DNA of 9,718 nucleotides from Clostridia bacterium (lineage in GTDB: Bacteria > Bacillota > Clostridia > Oscillospirales > Acutalibacteraceae), in assembly GCA_900771085.1 (NCBI GenBank), contig CAAGMR010000030.1:1-9718 (forward strand), read 5' to 3'. The translations under genes and the position numbers were made by a program. Within the stretch, counting starts at the first letter, position 1. Each line of letters opens with the position of its first letter. Below, piece after piece: positions 1 to 7,860 of this stretch. The notes beneath the pieces were generated by a model that was not told the origin of the DNA, did no database searches, and saw only the letters and a list, made by a program, of their open reading frames with translations.

Positions 1-86
1 CTCGGTATTATTTGGAATCGGGACCGTAGTTTGAGTCCGACTGCTCGGTATTATTTGGAATCGGGGTTTTAGTTCGAGTCTGACTC
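1..86. repeat. Two tandem copies of a 43-bp intergenic repeat
   Basis: Unit 1 is 1-43 and unit 2 is 44-86. Both begin with the same 20 bases (CTCGGTATTATTTGGAATCG) and then diverge in the middle. Both end with a short palindrome of the form AGTC-N-GACT (34-42 and 77-85). The array abuts the stop codon of the acyltransferase gene and may extend to the left beyond the window. No intrinsic terminator for the minus-strand operon is visible in this stretch. The ending GAATC..G.GTTTT..AGTT..AGTCTG in unit 2 resembles units of the array at 8376-8636. Confidence 0.85.
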
Positions 87-1174
87 TAATCTTTCTTCCC
101 GCCTCCAGCGGAAACTTTTCCAACCAGCCTCTTTGCGCCATTTACAACTCCACTGCCTACCTTCCGATAATTCTCCCAGTTCATGAGCCAGTTGACTACA
201 GCAACGAATGGCTTGAGTGAGAACAGGTAAACGCCGCCAACGCTAACAGCAAGGCATACGATAAGCATAATTGCGAGATTGCTTTCGACGAACTCGTGTA
301 CAGGTCCAATCTTCAGGAACGAGTGTACAAATGGCAGGTGCCAGAAGTAAATCGCCAGCGTCTTGCCACCAATACTTGTAACTCCCTTGATCTCCTTGTC
401 CGGAATACTTGCCATAAAGGCGAGCATGAACAGGAAAGCAACAAGGTAGTAGCCGGCACGGATAAGGAATGTATACGCATGTGCGCCCCATTCAAAATCG
501 TAGTAGCTGTGCTGGCCTGTAAGGAATGGCCTAAACATGTAGATGCGATCATTCGCGCCGAGACAGAAGATAAAGAATGCAACTGTTGAAATAATGGCAT
601 TCGTTCTAACTGTCGATATCTCGAAATACTCGTTCAGTTTCTTGCGGTCAATGAGATAACCTGCATAGAAGAACGGGAAATAAACGATTGTTCTGGAAAG
701 GGCGTAGTCCTCGTCAACCCAGCCACAGTATCCAATCGCAAGTGCGAAGACAATCGAGCCTGCCATGACAAAGCTCTTTTTCGGCACCTTGTGGAAAAGC
801 CATGATACTGAGTAACAGACGAACAGGGTAAACATGAACCATGAGATCTTGTTCTGATCAATCAGGGTTATCTCATGACCCTTGTTCCATACCCACAGGC
901 TCAAATCTCTGAACAATGAGAGTACAACTCCGACACCGAGAAACGGTAAGAGCTTGTCGTATCTGTATCTGTCGGAATCAACCGTCCTGTTTGAAAACAG
1001 ACCGGAAATAAAAATAAACGCAGGCATATGGAAAGTATAGATAAACATGAACAGACCGCGTTCGATTGCAAAATCGTCGGCGAAGCGTTCACCTGCGTGA
1101 CCGAGTATAACCAGGAATATAAGGAAAAACTTGATATTATCCCATCTGTACTCGCGCTGCTTTAAGGGTTGCAC
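86..1174 (-). CDS. Membrane acyltransferase 3 family protein (fucose 4-O-acetylase-like)
   Basis: A 362-residue multi-pass membrane protein of the acyltransferase 3 family, which moves acetyl or other acyl groups onto sugars or polymers at the membrane. The N-terminus has the family signature: a charged YRWDNIK stretch (D12, K15) leading into helix 1, which ends in LGH (H26, the likely catalytic histidine), then FHMPAFIFISG at 48-58. About ten hydrophobic segments follow, with a basic tail. It most resembles the NolL/fucose 4-O-acetylase branch. The start is GTG, three bases after the TGA stop of the upstream SDR gene, with GAGGAA about eight bases before it, so translation is probably coupled. 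That TGA is in the same reading frame (TGA-TTA-GTG). It is the last gene of the minus-strand operon and may decorate the polymer made by its neighbours or a sugar attached to it. The family assignment is firm; the acceptor is unknown. Confidence 0.9.
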   Translation of the reverse strand: MQPLKQREYRWDNIKFFLIFLVILGHAGERFADDFAIERGLFMFIYTFHMPAFIFISGLFSNRTVDSDRYRYDKLLPFLGVGVVLSLFRDLSLWVWNKGHEITLIDQNKISWFMFTLFVCYSVSWLFHKVPKKSFVMAGSIVFALAIGYCGWVDEDYALSRTIVYFPFFYAGYLIDRKKLNEYFEISTVRTNAIISTVAFFIFCLGANDRIYMFRPFLTGQHSYYDFEWGAHAYTFLIRAGYYLVAFLFMLAFMASIPDKEIKGVTSIGGKTLAIYFWHLPFVHSFLKIGPVHEFVESNLAIMLIVCLAVSVGGVYLFSLKPFVAVVNWLMNWENYRKVGSGVVNGAKRLVGKVSAGGGKKD

Positions 1175-1177
1175 TAA

Positions 1178-2233
1178 TCAGTTCCTCGCTTTCATGCTGG
1201 CGATGGTGCGAGTGAACATCTCTTCCATGCCAACCGTTGGTTTCCAGCCGAGACCCATAAGCTTGGAGGAGTCGAGGCGGATAACCATCTGTGGGTTGTA
1301 ACCGAATGATGAAATATCATCAGGAATATCAATTGTAACTCCGATTTCACTGCCCGGAAGGCCTGCAACGAGTTCAGCCATCTCTTTAATAGAACAAGCT
1401 GTTTCCATGTTGGTTACATTGTAAGCCTCGCCAACCTCTCCGCGCAGTAGTATAGCCATTATTGCGGAGGTGGCATCGGTGGTGTAACAATATGAACGCA
1501 CTGTTGAGCCATCGGTGTGAAGGGTTATAGCTTTACTTTCTATGAAGCAACGCGCAAATTCCGCGAAAACACGCCCATCGTTGTACTCTACGCCTGCTCC
1601 GAAGGTCTGTGAAAGACGGGCAATCTTAACAGGCACATTGTACTCTGAAGCGTAAGATGCACAGAGGCATTCAACCATACGTTTTCCTTCGGAATAAGAG
1701 CTGCGGACTGAGAGGTTTTCAATGAAACCGTAATCAGCCTCGCCGATGAGTTCCTTCGAACCGTCAGGTGTGCCATACACTTCAAGTGATGAAAGATAAA
1801 CAACACCCTTAACGTCCTTGGAAGCCGCGAACTTCATAAGGTTGTCTGTACCGTCGAGAGCGATGTGAATGGTCTCTACCGGGCGTTCAACGAAGAACTT
1901 TGAGCCTGTGGCAGATGCACCATGCACAATGTAATCAACGTCGTCCGAGTAGTCGATCGGCTCCATGATGTCGCCGACGCAAACCTTGAAATACGGACTG
2001 TTCTTGTATCTGTCGAAAACAGCGTTCGCTTTTTCGACATTGCGCGCAAAAGCGACAACAGTCACTTTTGCGTCAAAGAGGGCATTGCACTCGAGCAATG
2101 CCTTGGCGATGCCGGAACCTATAAGGCCGGTAGCGCCTGTTATAAAGAAGGTCTTGCCGCAGATGTCGTCGCAGTAGATGCTGCGGGCTGCGGTAAGTAC
2201 ATCTTCCTCGAAAACAGTATCAGTAATCTGCAT
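1178..2233 (-). CDS. NAD-dependent epimerase/dehydratase (extended SDR)
   Basis: A 351-residue extended short-chain dehydrogenase/reductase. Visible are the Rossmann motif GATGLIG (33-39), the SSLEVYG strand (148-154) with the catalytic Ser region, and the catalytic YSEGK (Y180, K184). C-terminal motifs QTFGAG (209-214) and RSYCYTTD (246-253) resemble UDP-xylose synthase/UDP-glucose epimerase-type enzymes. The ATG overlaps the stop of the cytidylyltransferase gene by one base (TAATG), so the two are translationally coupled. Sitting between a TarI-like gene and sugar-decoration genes, it could provide the reduced polyol phosphate substrate (the role of TarJ, a member of a different fold family) or make a nucleotide sugar. 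No TarJ-type zinc dehydrogenase is present in the window. The family is certain; the substrate cannot be told from sequence alone. Confidence 0.9.
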   Translation of the reverse strand: MQITDTVFEEDVLTAARSIYCDDICGKTFFITGATGLIGSGIAKALLECNALFDAKVTVVAFARNVEKANAVFDRYKNSPYFKVCVGDIMEPIDYSDDVDYIVHGASATGSKFFVERPVETIHIALDGTDNLMKFAASKDVKGVVYLSSLEVYGTPDGSKELIGEADYGFIENLSVRSSYSEGKRMVECLCASYASEYNVPVKIARLSQTFGAGVEYNDGRVFAEFARCFIESKAITLHTDGSTVRSYCYTTDATSAIMAILLRGEVGEAYNVTNMETACSIKEMAELVAGLPGSEIGVTIDIPDDISSFGYNPQMVIRLDSSKLMGLGWKPTVGMEEMFTRTIASMKARN

Positions 2234-3012
2234 TAGTCTTCGCTCTTCTTTCTGTAGTTGTTAAGCATTGTGCGGTTGGCGTTTGTAAGGCCGAAACCGA
2301 ATGCCTGTTCGTTTTCCTTGTACTGGATGAGGGCACGGAACATATAAACGTCTTCAGGTGTTGTAACCTTGATGTTTCCGCGGTTGCCTTCGATCATGTG
2401 AACAGGGATGCCGAGTGTTGTGCAGATGGTGCATGCGTCAACCATGTTTTCATAACCCGTCTCTGTTGCACGGATGCGGTCGTGTGCATCGATGATGTCA
2501 CCGAGACGGAAGCTCTGAGGAGCCTGAGCAGCGAAGGTTTCCTTTCTGTATGGAACAGAGTCAACCTGCTGGCCGTCCTTTGAAAGGAGGATGGTCTCAT
2601 AGCATGCTGTAGTGGTAATAGCGTTGCCGTTTTCGATAACGCTTTCGATATTCTTTGTGATTGTGTCATAGGACACGAATGGACGAACGCCGTCTGTAAG
2701 GAGAACAACGCTGTCGAGAGGATCCTCCTCAGCTGAGCGCTTGAGGCAGTTGTAGATGGAATCCTGCGCGGTAGCGCCACCCGGGATGACATCTGCAACC
2801 TTGTCGAGGTTGTACTGCTTTACAAGAGCCTCAACATAAGGGATGTAATCAGGGAGTGTAGAAATGTAAATCTTGTCAATCATGGTGTGATACTGGAACA
2901 TCTGAACTGTATGAACAAGTACCGGTTTACCGTTGATTTCAAGGAACTGCTTTGGAATGCCGGCGCCCATGCGTACACCGCTGCCGCCTGCGAAAATCAT
3001 TGCAATATTCAT
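2233..3012 (-). CDS. IspD/TarI-family cytidylyltransferase (likely polyol-phosphate)
   Basis: A 259-residue nucleotidyltransferase that joins CTP to a phosphorylated alcohol. The N-terminal CTP-binding loop FAGGSGVRMGAGIPKQF (7-23) carries R14 and K21. GGATAQDS (78-85) occupies the place where many IspD proteins have an Arg. TDGVRPF (106-112) matches the DAVRPF motif, and IKVTTPED (214-221) matches the conserved C-terminal Lys-containing motif. IspD itself acts in isoprenoid synthesis. TarI makes CDP-ribitol for wall teichoic acid. The adjacent TagF/TarL-like polymerase favours the TarI-type role, an inference from context. The ribosome binding site AAGGAG (3021-3026) overlaps the stop codon of the upstream polymerase gene, eight bases before this ATG. 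The protein is slightly longer than typical TarI (about 240 residues), with an extra C-terminal tail rich in charged residues. Confidence 0.88.
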   Translation of the reverse strand: MNIAMIFAGGSGVRMGAGIPKQFLEINGKPVLVHTVQMFQYHTMIDKIYISTLPDYIPYVEALVKQYNLDKVADVIPGGATAQDSIYNCLKRSAEEDPLDSVVLLTDGVRPFVSYDTITKNIESVIENGNAITTTACYETILLSKDGQQVDSVPYRKETFAAQAPQSFRLGDIIDAHDRIRATETGYENMVDACTICTTLGIPVHMIEGNRGNIKVTTPEDVYMFRALIQYKENEQAFGFGLTNANRTMLNNYRKKSED

Positions 3013-3024
3013 AAATATTACTCC

Positions 3025-4839
3025 TTATTCTGTTACTTCTTCGTCTTCCGGTGCAAGAGAGATGAAGCTCATCTTGCGAAGTCTTGCGTTGTCGGCATCA
3101 ATCTGTTTGAGTGAGGCCTTGATGTCTTCAGGGATGTTGCCGTAAATTATCCAGTCGATAACTCTGTCAGATGCTCCCGAGTCAACGTAGTCGAAGTGAT
3201 GCTCAACATATTCTTCAACCTTTTCATACTCGAAGTCGCCTGTTTCAAGAGCTGCCATTACTTCATCAAATGTGTGGCAAACCTTACCCGGAGCGGACTC
3301 CTTGTAGTCTCTGTGGAAGCCGCGCTGGAAGGAATACTGGATCTCGTCAAATGCGAAGAAAATCATTGGTTTTCTCATAAGAGAGAACTCGAAGATGTTG
3401 GATGAGTAGTCTGTTACGAGAAGGTCTGAAACATAGAAGAGGTCGTTGATGTTAGGGTAGAGGTTAACGTCAACAAATTTATCTTTGTACTCTTCTTTGA
3501 TTGGCACAGGTTCGGAAACCCATGGGTGCATTTTGAAGAGAACAACGTATTCATCGCCGCAGAATTTATAGAGTCTGTCAAAGTCGATGAGGTTGTAAGG
3601 ATAATGTGCGTCGAAGTGGTTTTTGCCACGGTAGGTAGGGGCAAAAATGATAACCTTTTTGCCGTTGATGAGAGGATACTTCTCGCGGAGTTCAGCTTCC
3701 TTTACCTTGCGGTATTCAGGGTCGTTGAACTCGTCCATACGAGGCATGCCTGTAGGAAGAACCTGCTCTGTGTTGATACCCCATACTTCTGAGAAGAAGT
3801 GAGCTATGTTGCGGCTTCCTGCGATACCATACTTGTACTGTCTGTGGCAGCCGTATGGAGCAGGGGCGCCTGTGTGACCCCAGCGGCTGTAGCCGGAGGA
3901 CTTGAAGCCTGCGCCTGCGTGCCAGAGCTGAACGAGGGTAGTGTCGTCATAGAGGAATATCCAGTCAAGGCAAGGAGCATGGTCGTCGATGAAGATCATG
4001 TTGGCCTGAGCCATCTTTCTCATTGTCTCAACCCAGCTCATAATGCCGTAGTGAGGGTTTGCAACTGTTGCACGTCCGGAATAGATGATGTTGAACTCCT
4101 TGTCCATTCCGCGCTCTACGCAGCGGTTTGCCACGCTCATCATATTTGAACCGAGTGTCTCACTTTGTTCGCTCATAAAGAGGATTGTCTTGTCGTTCTT
4201 ATGGAATCTTCTGTAGTAATGATGGAAGAGGATGTAGAGATAACGGATAACCGTTCTGCGAAGGTTATTGTACTTTCTCTGGAACTTTTTCTTCTTTGGT
4301 GACTGGTTTGCAATCGGTCTGTCATCTGAGTTGAAAACTCGAAGACCGGACTTTGACATGTCCATGATGTTGAGAACAATGCCAAGGTTTTCTTCGTCCT
4401 CGTTGCAGGAGAAGTTTACGCAGTAGCCCTTTGTCTTGTTGTTATGAAGGAATGTACGGGACTTGTCTTCAAGCTGTGGTGCAAGTTCTCCTGTGATCTC
4501 AGGATTGCAGAGAATATTGTCGCCCTGGCAGATGTAGATGCTGTAAGTTCCGGTAGGAACTGCAAGGCAGTAACCTGCGTTGCTGACGTTGAGTGAGATT
4601 TTGTAAGTGTTACCTTCAATGCTGTCGATTTTGAACTTTGCGTTAGCCTTGTAGAAGGAGGCAACAAGATAAAAATCGAGTGGGATTGAAGGGTCAAAAG
4701 CGTCAGATGCATTCACTTCAATTGTGAGGTGCATGATGATGCGTTCCCATTCAATATCTACGATATTTGCTGTGAGAATTTTTCTGTCCAGTAAATTCTC
4801 CATCATTATTGTTTTAGGGTTTGATGACTGTTGTTCCAT
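3025..4839 (-). CDS. CDP-glycerol/CDP-ribitol glycerophosphotransferase family (TagF/TarL-like)
   Basis: A polyol-phosphate polymerase of the TagF family, which uses CDP-glycerol or CDP-ribitol to build a poly(polyol phosphate) chain at the inner face of the membrane. Counting from the first upstream ATG (608 residues), the C-terminal half shows QLWH (H311), FAPTYRG (403-409), KMHPWV (H442) and TDYSSNIFEF (480-489). These match the conserved TagF motifs, including the two catalytic histidines. Residues about 30-170 form a separate N-terminal domain rich in beta-type sequence, followed by a very basic stretch (185-220) that may bind the membrane. Two ATGs are possible: 4851 has GGAGG directly against it and so cannot use it, while 4839 lies 11-12 bases downstream of GGAGG. 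I therefore chose 4839 (604 residues). It is the first gene of the minus operon. Confidence 0.9.
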   Translation of the reverse strand: MEQQSSNPKTIMMENLLDRKILTANIVDIEWERIIMHLTIEVNASDAFDPSIPLDFYLVASFYKANAKFKIDSIEGNTYKISLNVSNAGYCLAVPTGTYSIYICQGDNILCNPEITGELAPQLEDKSRTFLHNNKTKGYCVNFSCNEDEENLGIVLNIMDMSKSGLRVFNSDDRPIANQSPKKKKFQRKYNNLRRTVIRYLYILFHHYYRRFHKNDKTILFMSEQSETLGSNMMSVANRCVERGMDKEFNIIYSGRATVANPHYGIMSWVETMRKMAQANMIFIDDHAPCLDWIFLYDDTTLVQLWHAGAGFKSSGYSRWGHTGAPAPYGCHRQYKYGIAGSRNIAHFFSEVWGINTEQVLPTGMPRMDEFNDPEYRKVKEAELREKYPLINGKKVIIFAPTYRGKNHFDAHYPYNLIDFDRLYKFCGDEYVVLFKMHPWVSEPVPIKEEYKDKFVDVNLYPNINDLFYVSDLLVTDYSSNIFEFSLMRKPMIFFAFDEIQYSFQRGFHRDYKESAPGKVCHTFDEVMAALETGDFEYEKVEEYVEHHFDYVDSGASDRVIDWIIYGNIPEDIKASLKQIDADNARLRKMSFISLAPEDEEVTE

Positions 4840-4850
4840 ATAAGAAAACA

Positions 4851-4856
4851 TCCTCC
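4851..4856 (-). promoter_or_regulatory. Ribosome binding site that decides the start of the TagF-like gene
   Basis: GGAGGA reads on the minus strand from 4856 to 4851. It overlaps the first in-frame ATG (4849-4851), which rules that ATG out as the normal start and points to the next one at 4839. The spacing to 4839 is at the long end of the usual range. Confidence 0.65.
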
Positions 4857-4893
4857 AGATTGACGTACAATTTCACTAATAAATTTTCAAATT

Positions 4894-4922
4894 ATTATAC
4901 CATAATCTACGCATGTTGTGCT
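4894..4922 (-). promoter_or_regulatory. Extended -10 promoter for the minus-strand operon
   Basis: On the minus strand, TGGTATAAT occupies 4902-4894: a perfect -10 hexamer with a TGn extension. A partial -35, AGCACA (4922-4917), lies 17 bp upstream and matches the last three consensus bases. The predicted transcription start is near 4888, giving a leader of about 50 nt before the TagF-like gene. Confidence 0.7.
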
Positions 4923-4931
4923 GATTTTTTA

Positions 4932-4960
4932 GGTTCATAATAAGTATACTGTGTTATAAT
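4932..4960 (+). promoter_or_regulatory. Extended -10 promoter for the plus-strand operon
   Basis: TGTTATAAT at 4952-4960 is a perfect -10 with a TGn extension. The -35 region (4932-4937, GGTTCA) is poor, which is common for extended -10 promoters. A weaker alternative -10, TATACT, lies at 4945-4950. The predicted start is near 4967, leaving a leader of about 37 nt that carries AAGGAGG (4989-4995) eight bases before the ATG at 5004. Confidence 0.7.
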
Positions 4961-5003
4961 ACTTCCTGCTGACAGTCTACACCTTTTTAAGGAGGTTGCA
5001 ATA

Positions 5004-5585
5004 ATGAAAAAAGCAATAATTTCCGCAAAGATTTTTCTTGGCATAATAGGTGCACTTCTGGTGGTTGCAGGTTTAATCTGCATCTTTAATCCGATGGCAG
5101 CAATTTCTTCAATTGCCTGGCTCGTAGGACTCGTTCTTCTCGTAGCCGGCGCAGCAACAGTGATCCTTTATTTTGCAGCAGGAAGCCTAGTTCCTTTCTC
5201 ATGGATTGCTATGCTCGAAGGCGTTGTGGAAATGCTCGTGGCTGTTCTTTTCTTAAAACATCCGGATACTGTTTCAACCTTTGCAGTCGTTCTTTTCGCA
5301 CTTGCACTTATGGGTACGGGTATCCTTATTGCGTTTGTTTCATTCCTTATCAAGTCAGTTGGCAAGGGAAGCAAACTCTGGCTCGCAATTCTTATACTCG
5401 GTGCAGTGTCCGTCGTTCTCGGCGTTATCTGCCTTAAGAATACAGCTCTCGGTGGAGCGATTCTTGCAATTCCTGTTGGAATCATGCTCACACTTGTTGG
5501 TGCACTTCACATCTTTATCGATGTTAAGCTTATCAAAGCAGGCAAAACCGGTGAAGATGAAAAGTATTTTACTGACGTTGACTAA
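5004..5585 (+). CDS. HdeD-like DUF308 integral membrane protein
   Basis: A 193-residue protein with six predicted membrane segments (about 7-28, 33-57, 63-84, 89-115, 124-143 and 149-173), in three helix pairs of similar design, ending in a short charged cytoplasmic tail. Length and pattern fit the DUF308/HdeD family. Escherichia coli HdeD is linked to acid resistance, but the molecular function of the family is not established. The start has a near-ideal ribosome binding site, AAGGAGG at 4989-4995. It is the first gene of the plus-strand operon and is followed 32 bp later by the MBOAT gene, so it probably shares a transcript with the acyl-transfer pair. Whether it takes part in acyl transfer or in envelope stress is not visible from sequence. 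Confidence 0.82.
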   Translation: MKKAIISAKIFLGIIGALLVVAGLICIFNPMAAISSIAWLVGLVLLVAGAATVILYFAAGSLVPFSWIAMLEGVVEMLVAVLFLKHPDTVSTFAVVLFALALMGTGILIAFVSFLIKSVGKGSKLWLAILILGAVSVVLGVICLKNTALGGAILAIPVGIMLTLVGALHIFIDVKLIKAGKTGEDEKYFTDVD

Positions 5586-5617
5586 ACTATAACTTAAATC
5601 GGGGGAACCATTCGCAA

Positions 5618-7021
5618 ATGGTCTTTTCAAGCCTGCAATTTTTATTTCTGTTCCTGCCCGTATTTCTTGTTGCGTACTATTTCATTCCCAAGAAATACAA
5701 GAATGCCTGGCTCTTTCTCGGAAGTGTCGGCTTCTATACAATAGGCGCCTGGCAGGAGCCTGTTTATATCATATTCTTAATCTTTTCTGCGTTTTTCAAT
5801 TTCTACTGCGGACTGCTCATAGAAAGAGGGAAGCGCGGAAAATTTTGGCTGTTTGCAGGTCTTGTATACAACATTGGCTGGCTCGGCGTTTTCAAATACG
5901 CCGATTTCTTTATGGAAACTGCCAACTGGTTCCTTGAAAAGTTCGGCTCTGATCTGGTACTTCGTCCGTTTGGACTTACATTGCCGATAGGCATCAGCTT
6001 CTACACATTCCAGGCGATTTCCTACCTTATAGATGTAAAACGCCGCGATGTAACTGCTGCCACCAATGTCATAAACTTCGGAGCTTACCTCACTATGTTC
6101 CCGCAGCTCATCGCGGGACCAATCGTTCGCTACAGCTCAGTTAGCGCCGCTCTGAAGTACCGTCGCTATACCATTGACTCCGTCATTGAAGGTCTGAAGA
6201 CCTTCATCTTAGGCCTCGGCCTTAAGGTGGCTCTGGCCAACCGACTCGGCGGCCTCTGGACTGCAGTCCAGGGCATCGGCTTCGACTACGTATCCTGGCC
6301 GGTTGCAGTGATGGGTATTCTGGCGTTTACATTCCAGCTCTACTTTGACTTCTGGGGCTACTCACTCATGGCCATCGGCCTCGGCCGCATGCTCGGCTTC
6401 GAGTTCCCGCAGAACTTTAACAACCCGTACATCTCAGTCTCCATGACAGAATTCTGGAGACGCTGGCATATGACTCTCGGAAGCTGGTTCCGTGAGTATG
6501 TTTACATTCCGCTCGGCGGTAACCGCAAGGGCAAGGGCAGAACCTATGTTAACCTTTTCGTTGTCTGGGCGCTCACCGGTCTCTGGCACGGTGCAAACTG
6601 GAACTTCGTTCTCTGGGGACTTCTGACCTTCCTTGTAATCGCAATTGAAAAGGCGGGACTCCTCAAGGTGCTCGAGTCAAAACGCTGGCTCGGTCACATT
6701 TACATGATCATCCTGATTCCGCTCATGTGGGCGGTCTTTGCCATCACCGACATGCATGACCTCGGTACATTTATGCTTGACCTCATTCCTCACCATAAGG
6801 AAGGCGTCGACATGTTTGGCGCAAATCTTGTGCGTCTCGGTAAACGCTATGGCATTTATCTTGCACTCGGCGTTCTTTTCTCAACACCGATTCCGCAGAA
6901 AGTATACGAAAAAATCAAAGACAACATTATTGGAACAGTTCTGCTCCTCGCAATTTTCTGGTACTCGGTTTATTGCATCTATATGGGCATGAACGATCCG
7001 TTCCTTTATTTCAGATTCTAA
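5618..7021 (+). CDS. MBOAT family membrane O-acyltransferase (AlgI/DltB/PatA-like)
   Basis: A 467-residue membrane-bound O-acyltransferase, the type that passes an acyl group through the membrane for transfer to an extracellular polymer. It starts with the typical MVFSS...FLFLFLP. It has SFYTFQAISYLIDV (127-140), the MBOAT signature FWRRWHMTLG (279-288, H284) with the nearby YIPLGGNRKG (296-305), and the catalytic GLWHGANWNF (321-330, H324). The rest is a chain of hydrophobic helices of normal family length. GGGGGAA at 5601-5607 lies ten bases before the ATG. The downstream SGNH protein begins 12 bp after its stop, the usual arrangement for an MBOAT and its periplasmic or extracellular partner. 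The likely donor is acetyl, though D-alanyl (as for DltB) cannot be excluded. No dltA or dltC gene is in the window, which makes D-alanylation less likely. Confidence 0.93.
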   Translation: MVFSSLQFLFLFLPVFLVAYYFIPKKYKNAWLFLGSVGFYTIGAWQEPVYIIFLIFSAFFNFYCGLLIERGKRGKFWLFAGLVYNIGWLGVFKYADFFMETANWFLEKFGSDLVLRPFGLTLPIGISFYTFQAISYLIDVKRRDVTAATNVINFGAYLTMFPQLIAGPIVRYSSVSAALKYRRYTIDSVIEGLKTFILGLGLKVALANRLGGLWTAVQGIGFDYVSWPVAVMGILAFTFQLYFDFWGYSLMAIGLGRMLGFEFPQNFNNPYISVSMTEFWRRWHMTLGSWFREYVYIPLGGNRKGKGRTYVNLFVVWALTGLWHGANWNFVLWGLLTFLVIAIEKAGLLKVLESKRWLGHIYMIILIPLMWAVFAITDMHDLGTFMLDLIPHHKEGVDMFGANLVRLGKRYGIYLALGVLFSTPIPQKVYEKIKDNIIGTVLLLAIFWYSVYCIYMGMNDPFLYFRF

Positions 7022-7033
7022 GGAGGCGACAAT

Positions 7034-7846
7034 ATGGCTGATAAAAGAAAAAAGGCTGCGCATGACCAGCGACTCGTGTTTGCGGCTCTCTTCATGATAA
7101 GTATTATGATTGTCGCTCCATTCCTTGTTCGCGGCGTCATTAAAGATAACCGTGCAAAGCAGGATGCAGAGCTTCACAGTTCAAAGCTTGCATCTATTTC
7201 AAAGAGTATTGCGGCAGAAACAACAACTGCCCAAAGCGAAGACCTCACCGAGGCGACAGATGAGAGAGAGGCTGAGTTCTTTAAGGACACACTCTTCATC
7301 GGAGACTCAAGAGTAGTTGGACTTTATGAATATGGCAATGTTCCAAATGCAAAGTTCTTTGCGCAGGAATCAATAAGTCTTACAGACCTGTTCGAAACAT
7401 CGGTTAATGTAAACGGCATTGGATCCTGTACACTTGACAGCCTGCTTTCAAGTTACCAGTTTAAGCGCATTTATCTTATGTGCGGTATTAATGACCTGGG
7501 CAATGACCCTGAAGTGCTGTTTAACCGTTACTCTAAAATCGTTAATCTCATCAGACAGAAGGAGCCTAATGCTGAGCTTGTGATTATAGCGAACCTTCAC
7601 GTTACAAAGGAACGTAACGAGTCAGGTGACTTCATTAACAACACAACCATCAATGTCTTCAATGCAAAGATAAGCACAAAGGCAGATGGCGAGCACATCA
7701 AGTACATTGATCCTAACGCTTACTTCGATGACGATGAGGGCAACCTTTCAGAAGAATATTCAGGCGACAGTGCTCACATCAGAGCAAGCGTCCAGAAGGA
7801 CCTGAAGCATTGGATAATGCAGAACACCAATAAAGTAAGTAAATAA
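7034..7846 (+). CDS. Membrane-anchored SGNH/GDSL-hydrolase-like acyl-transfer partner
   Basis: A 270-residue protein with a basic N-terminus, one membrane anchor (about 15-33) and an extracellular SGNH domain. The catalytic set is complete: nucleophile S92 in IGDSR (89-93), N153 in CGIND (150-154), and D245 and H248 in DSAH. A Ser/Thr/Ala-rich spacer (about 48-78) separates anchor and enzyme. In MBOAT operons such proteins (PatB, AlgJ/AlgX, DltD) receive the acyl group and move it to the polymer. Alone, the fold could also be an esterase that removes acyl groups. AAGGAGG (7020-7026) overlaps the end of the MBOAT stop codon, which suggests coupled translation. It is the last gene of the operon and ends just before a strong terminator. 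Confidence 0.88.
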   Translation: MADKRKKAAHDQRLVFAALFMISIMIVAPFLVRGVIKDNRAKQDAELHSSKLASISKSIAAETTTAQSEDLTEATDEREAEFFKDTLFIGDSRVVGLYEYGNVPNAKFFAQESISLTDLFETSVNVNGIGSCTLDSLLSSYQFKRIYLMCGINDLGNDPEVLFNRYSKIVNLIRQKEPNAELVIIANLHVTKERNESGDFINNTTINVFNAKISTKADGEHIKYIDPNAYFDDDEGNLSEEYSGDSAHIRASVQKDLKHWIMQNTNKVSK

Positions 7847-7860
7847 GTAAAAAGAATAAG

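Noticed and set aside
60..86. Possible tRNA T-arm (AGTTCGAGTCT) in the first repeat
   Set aside because: No matching acceptor, D or anticodon arms. The sequence is part of a 43-bp tandem repeat whose other copy lacks the TTCGA.
2233..3012. Calling this gene ispD of the isoprenoid pathway outright
   Set aside because: The sequence fits the wider IspD/TarI family, but the operon partners point to polymer synthesis. A firm choice needs a family tree.
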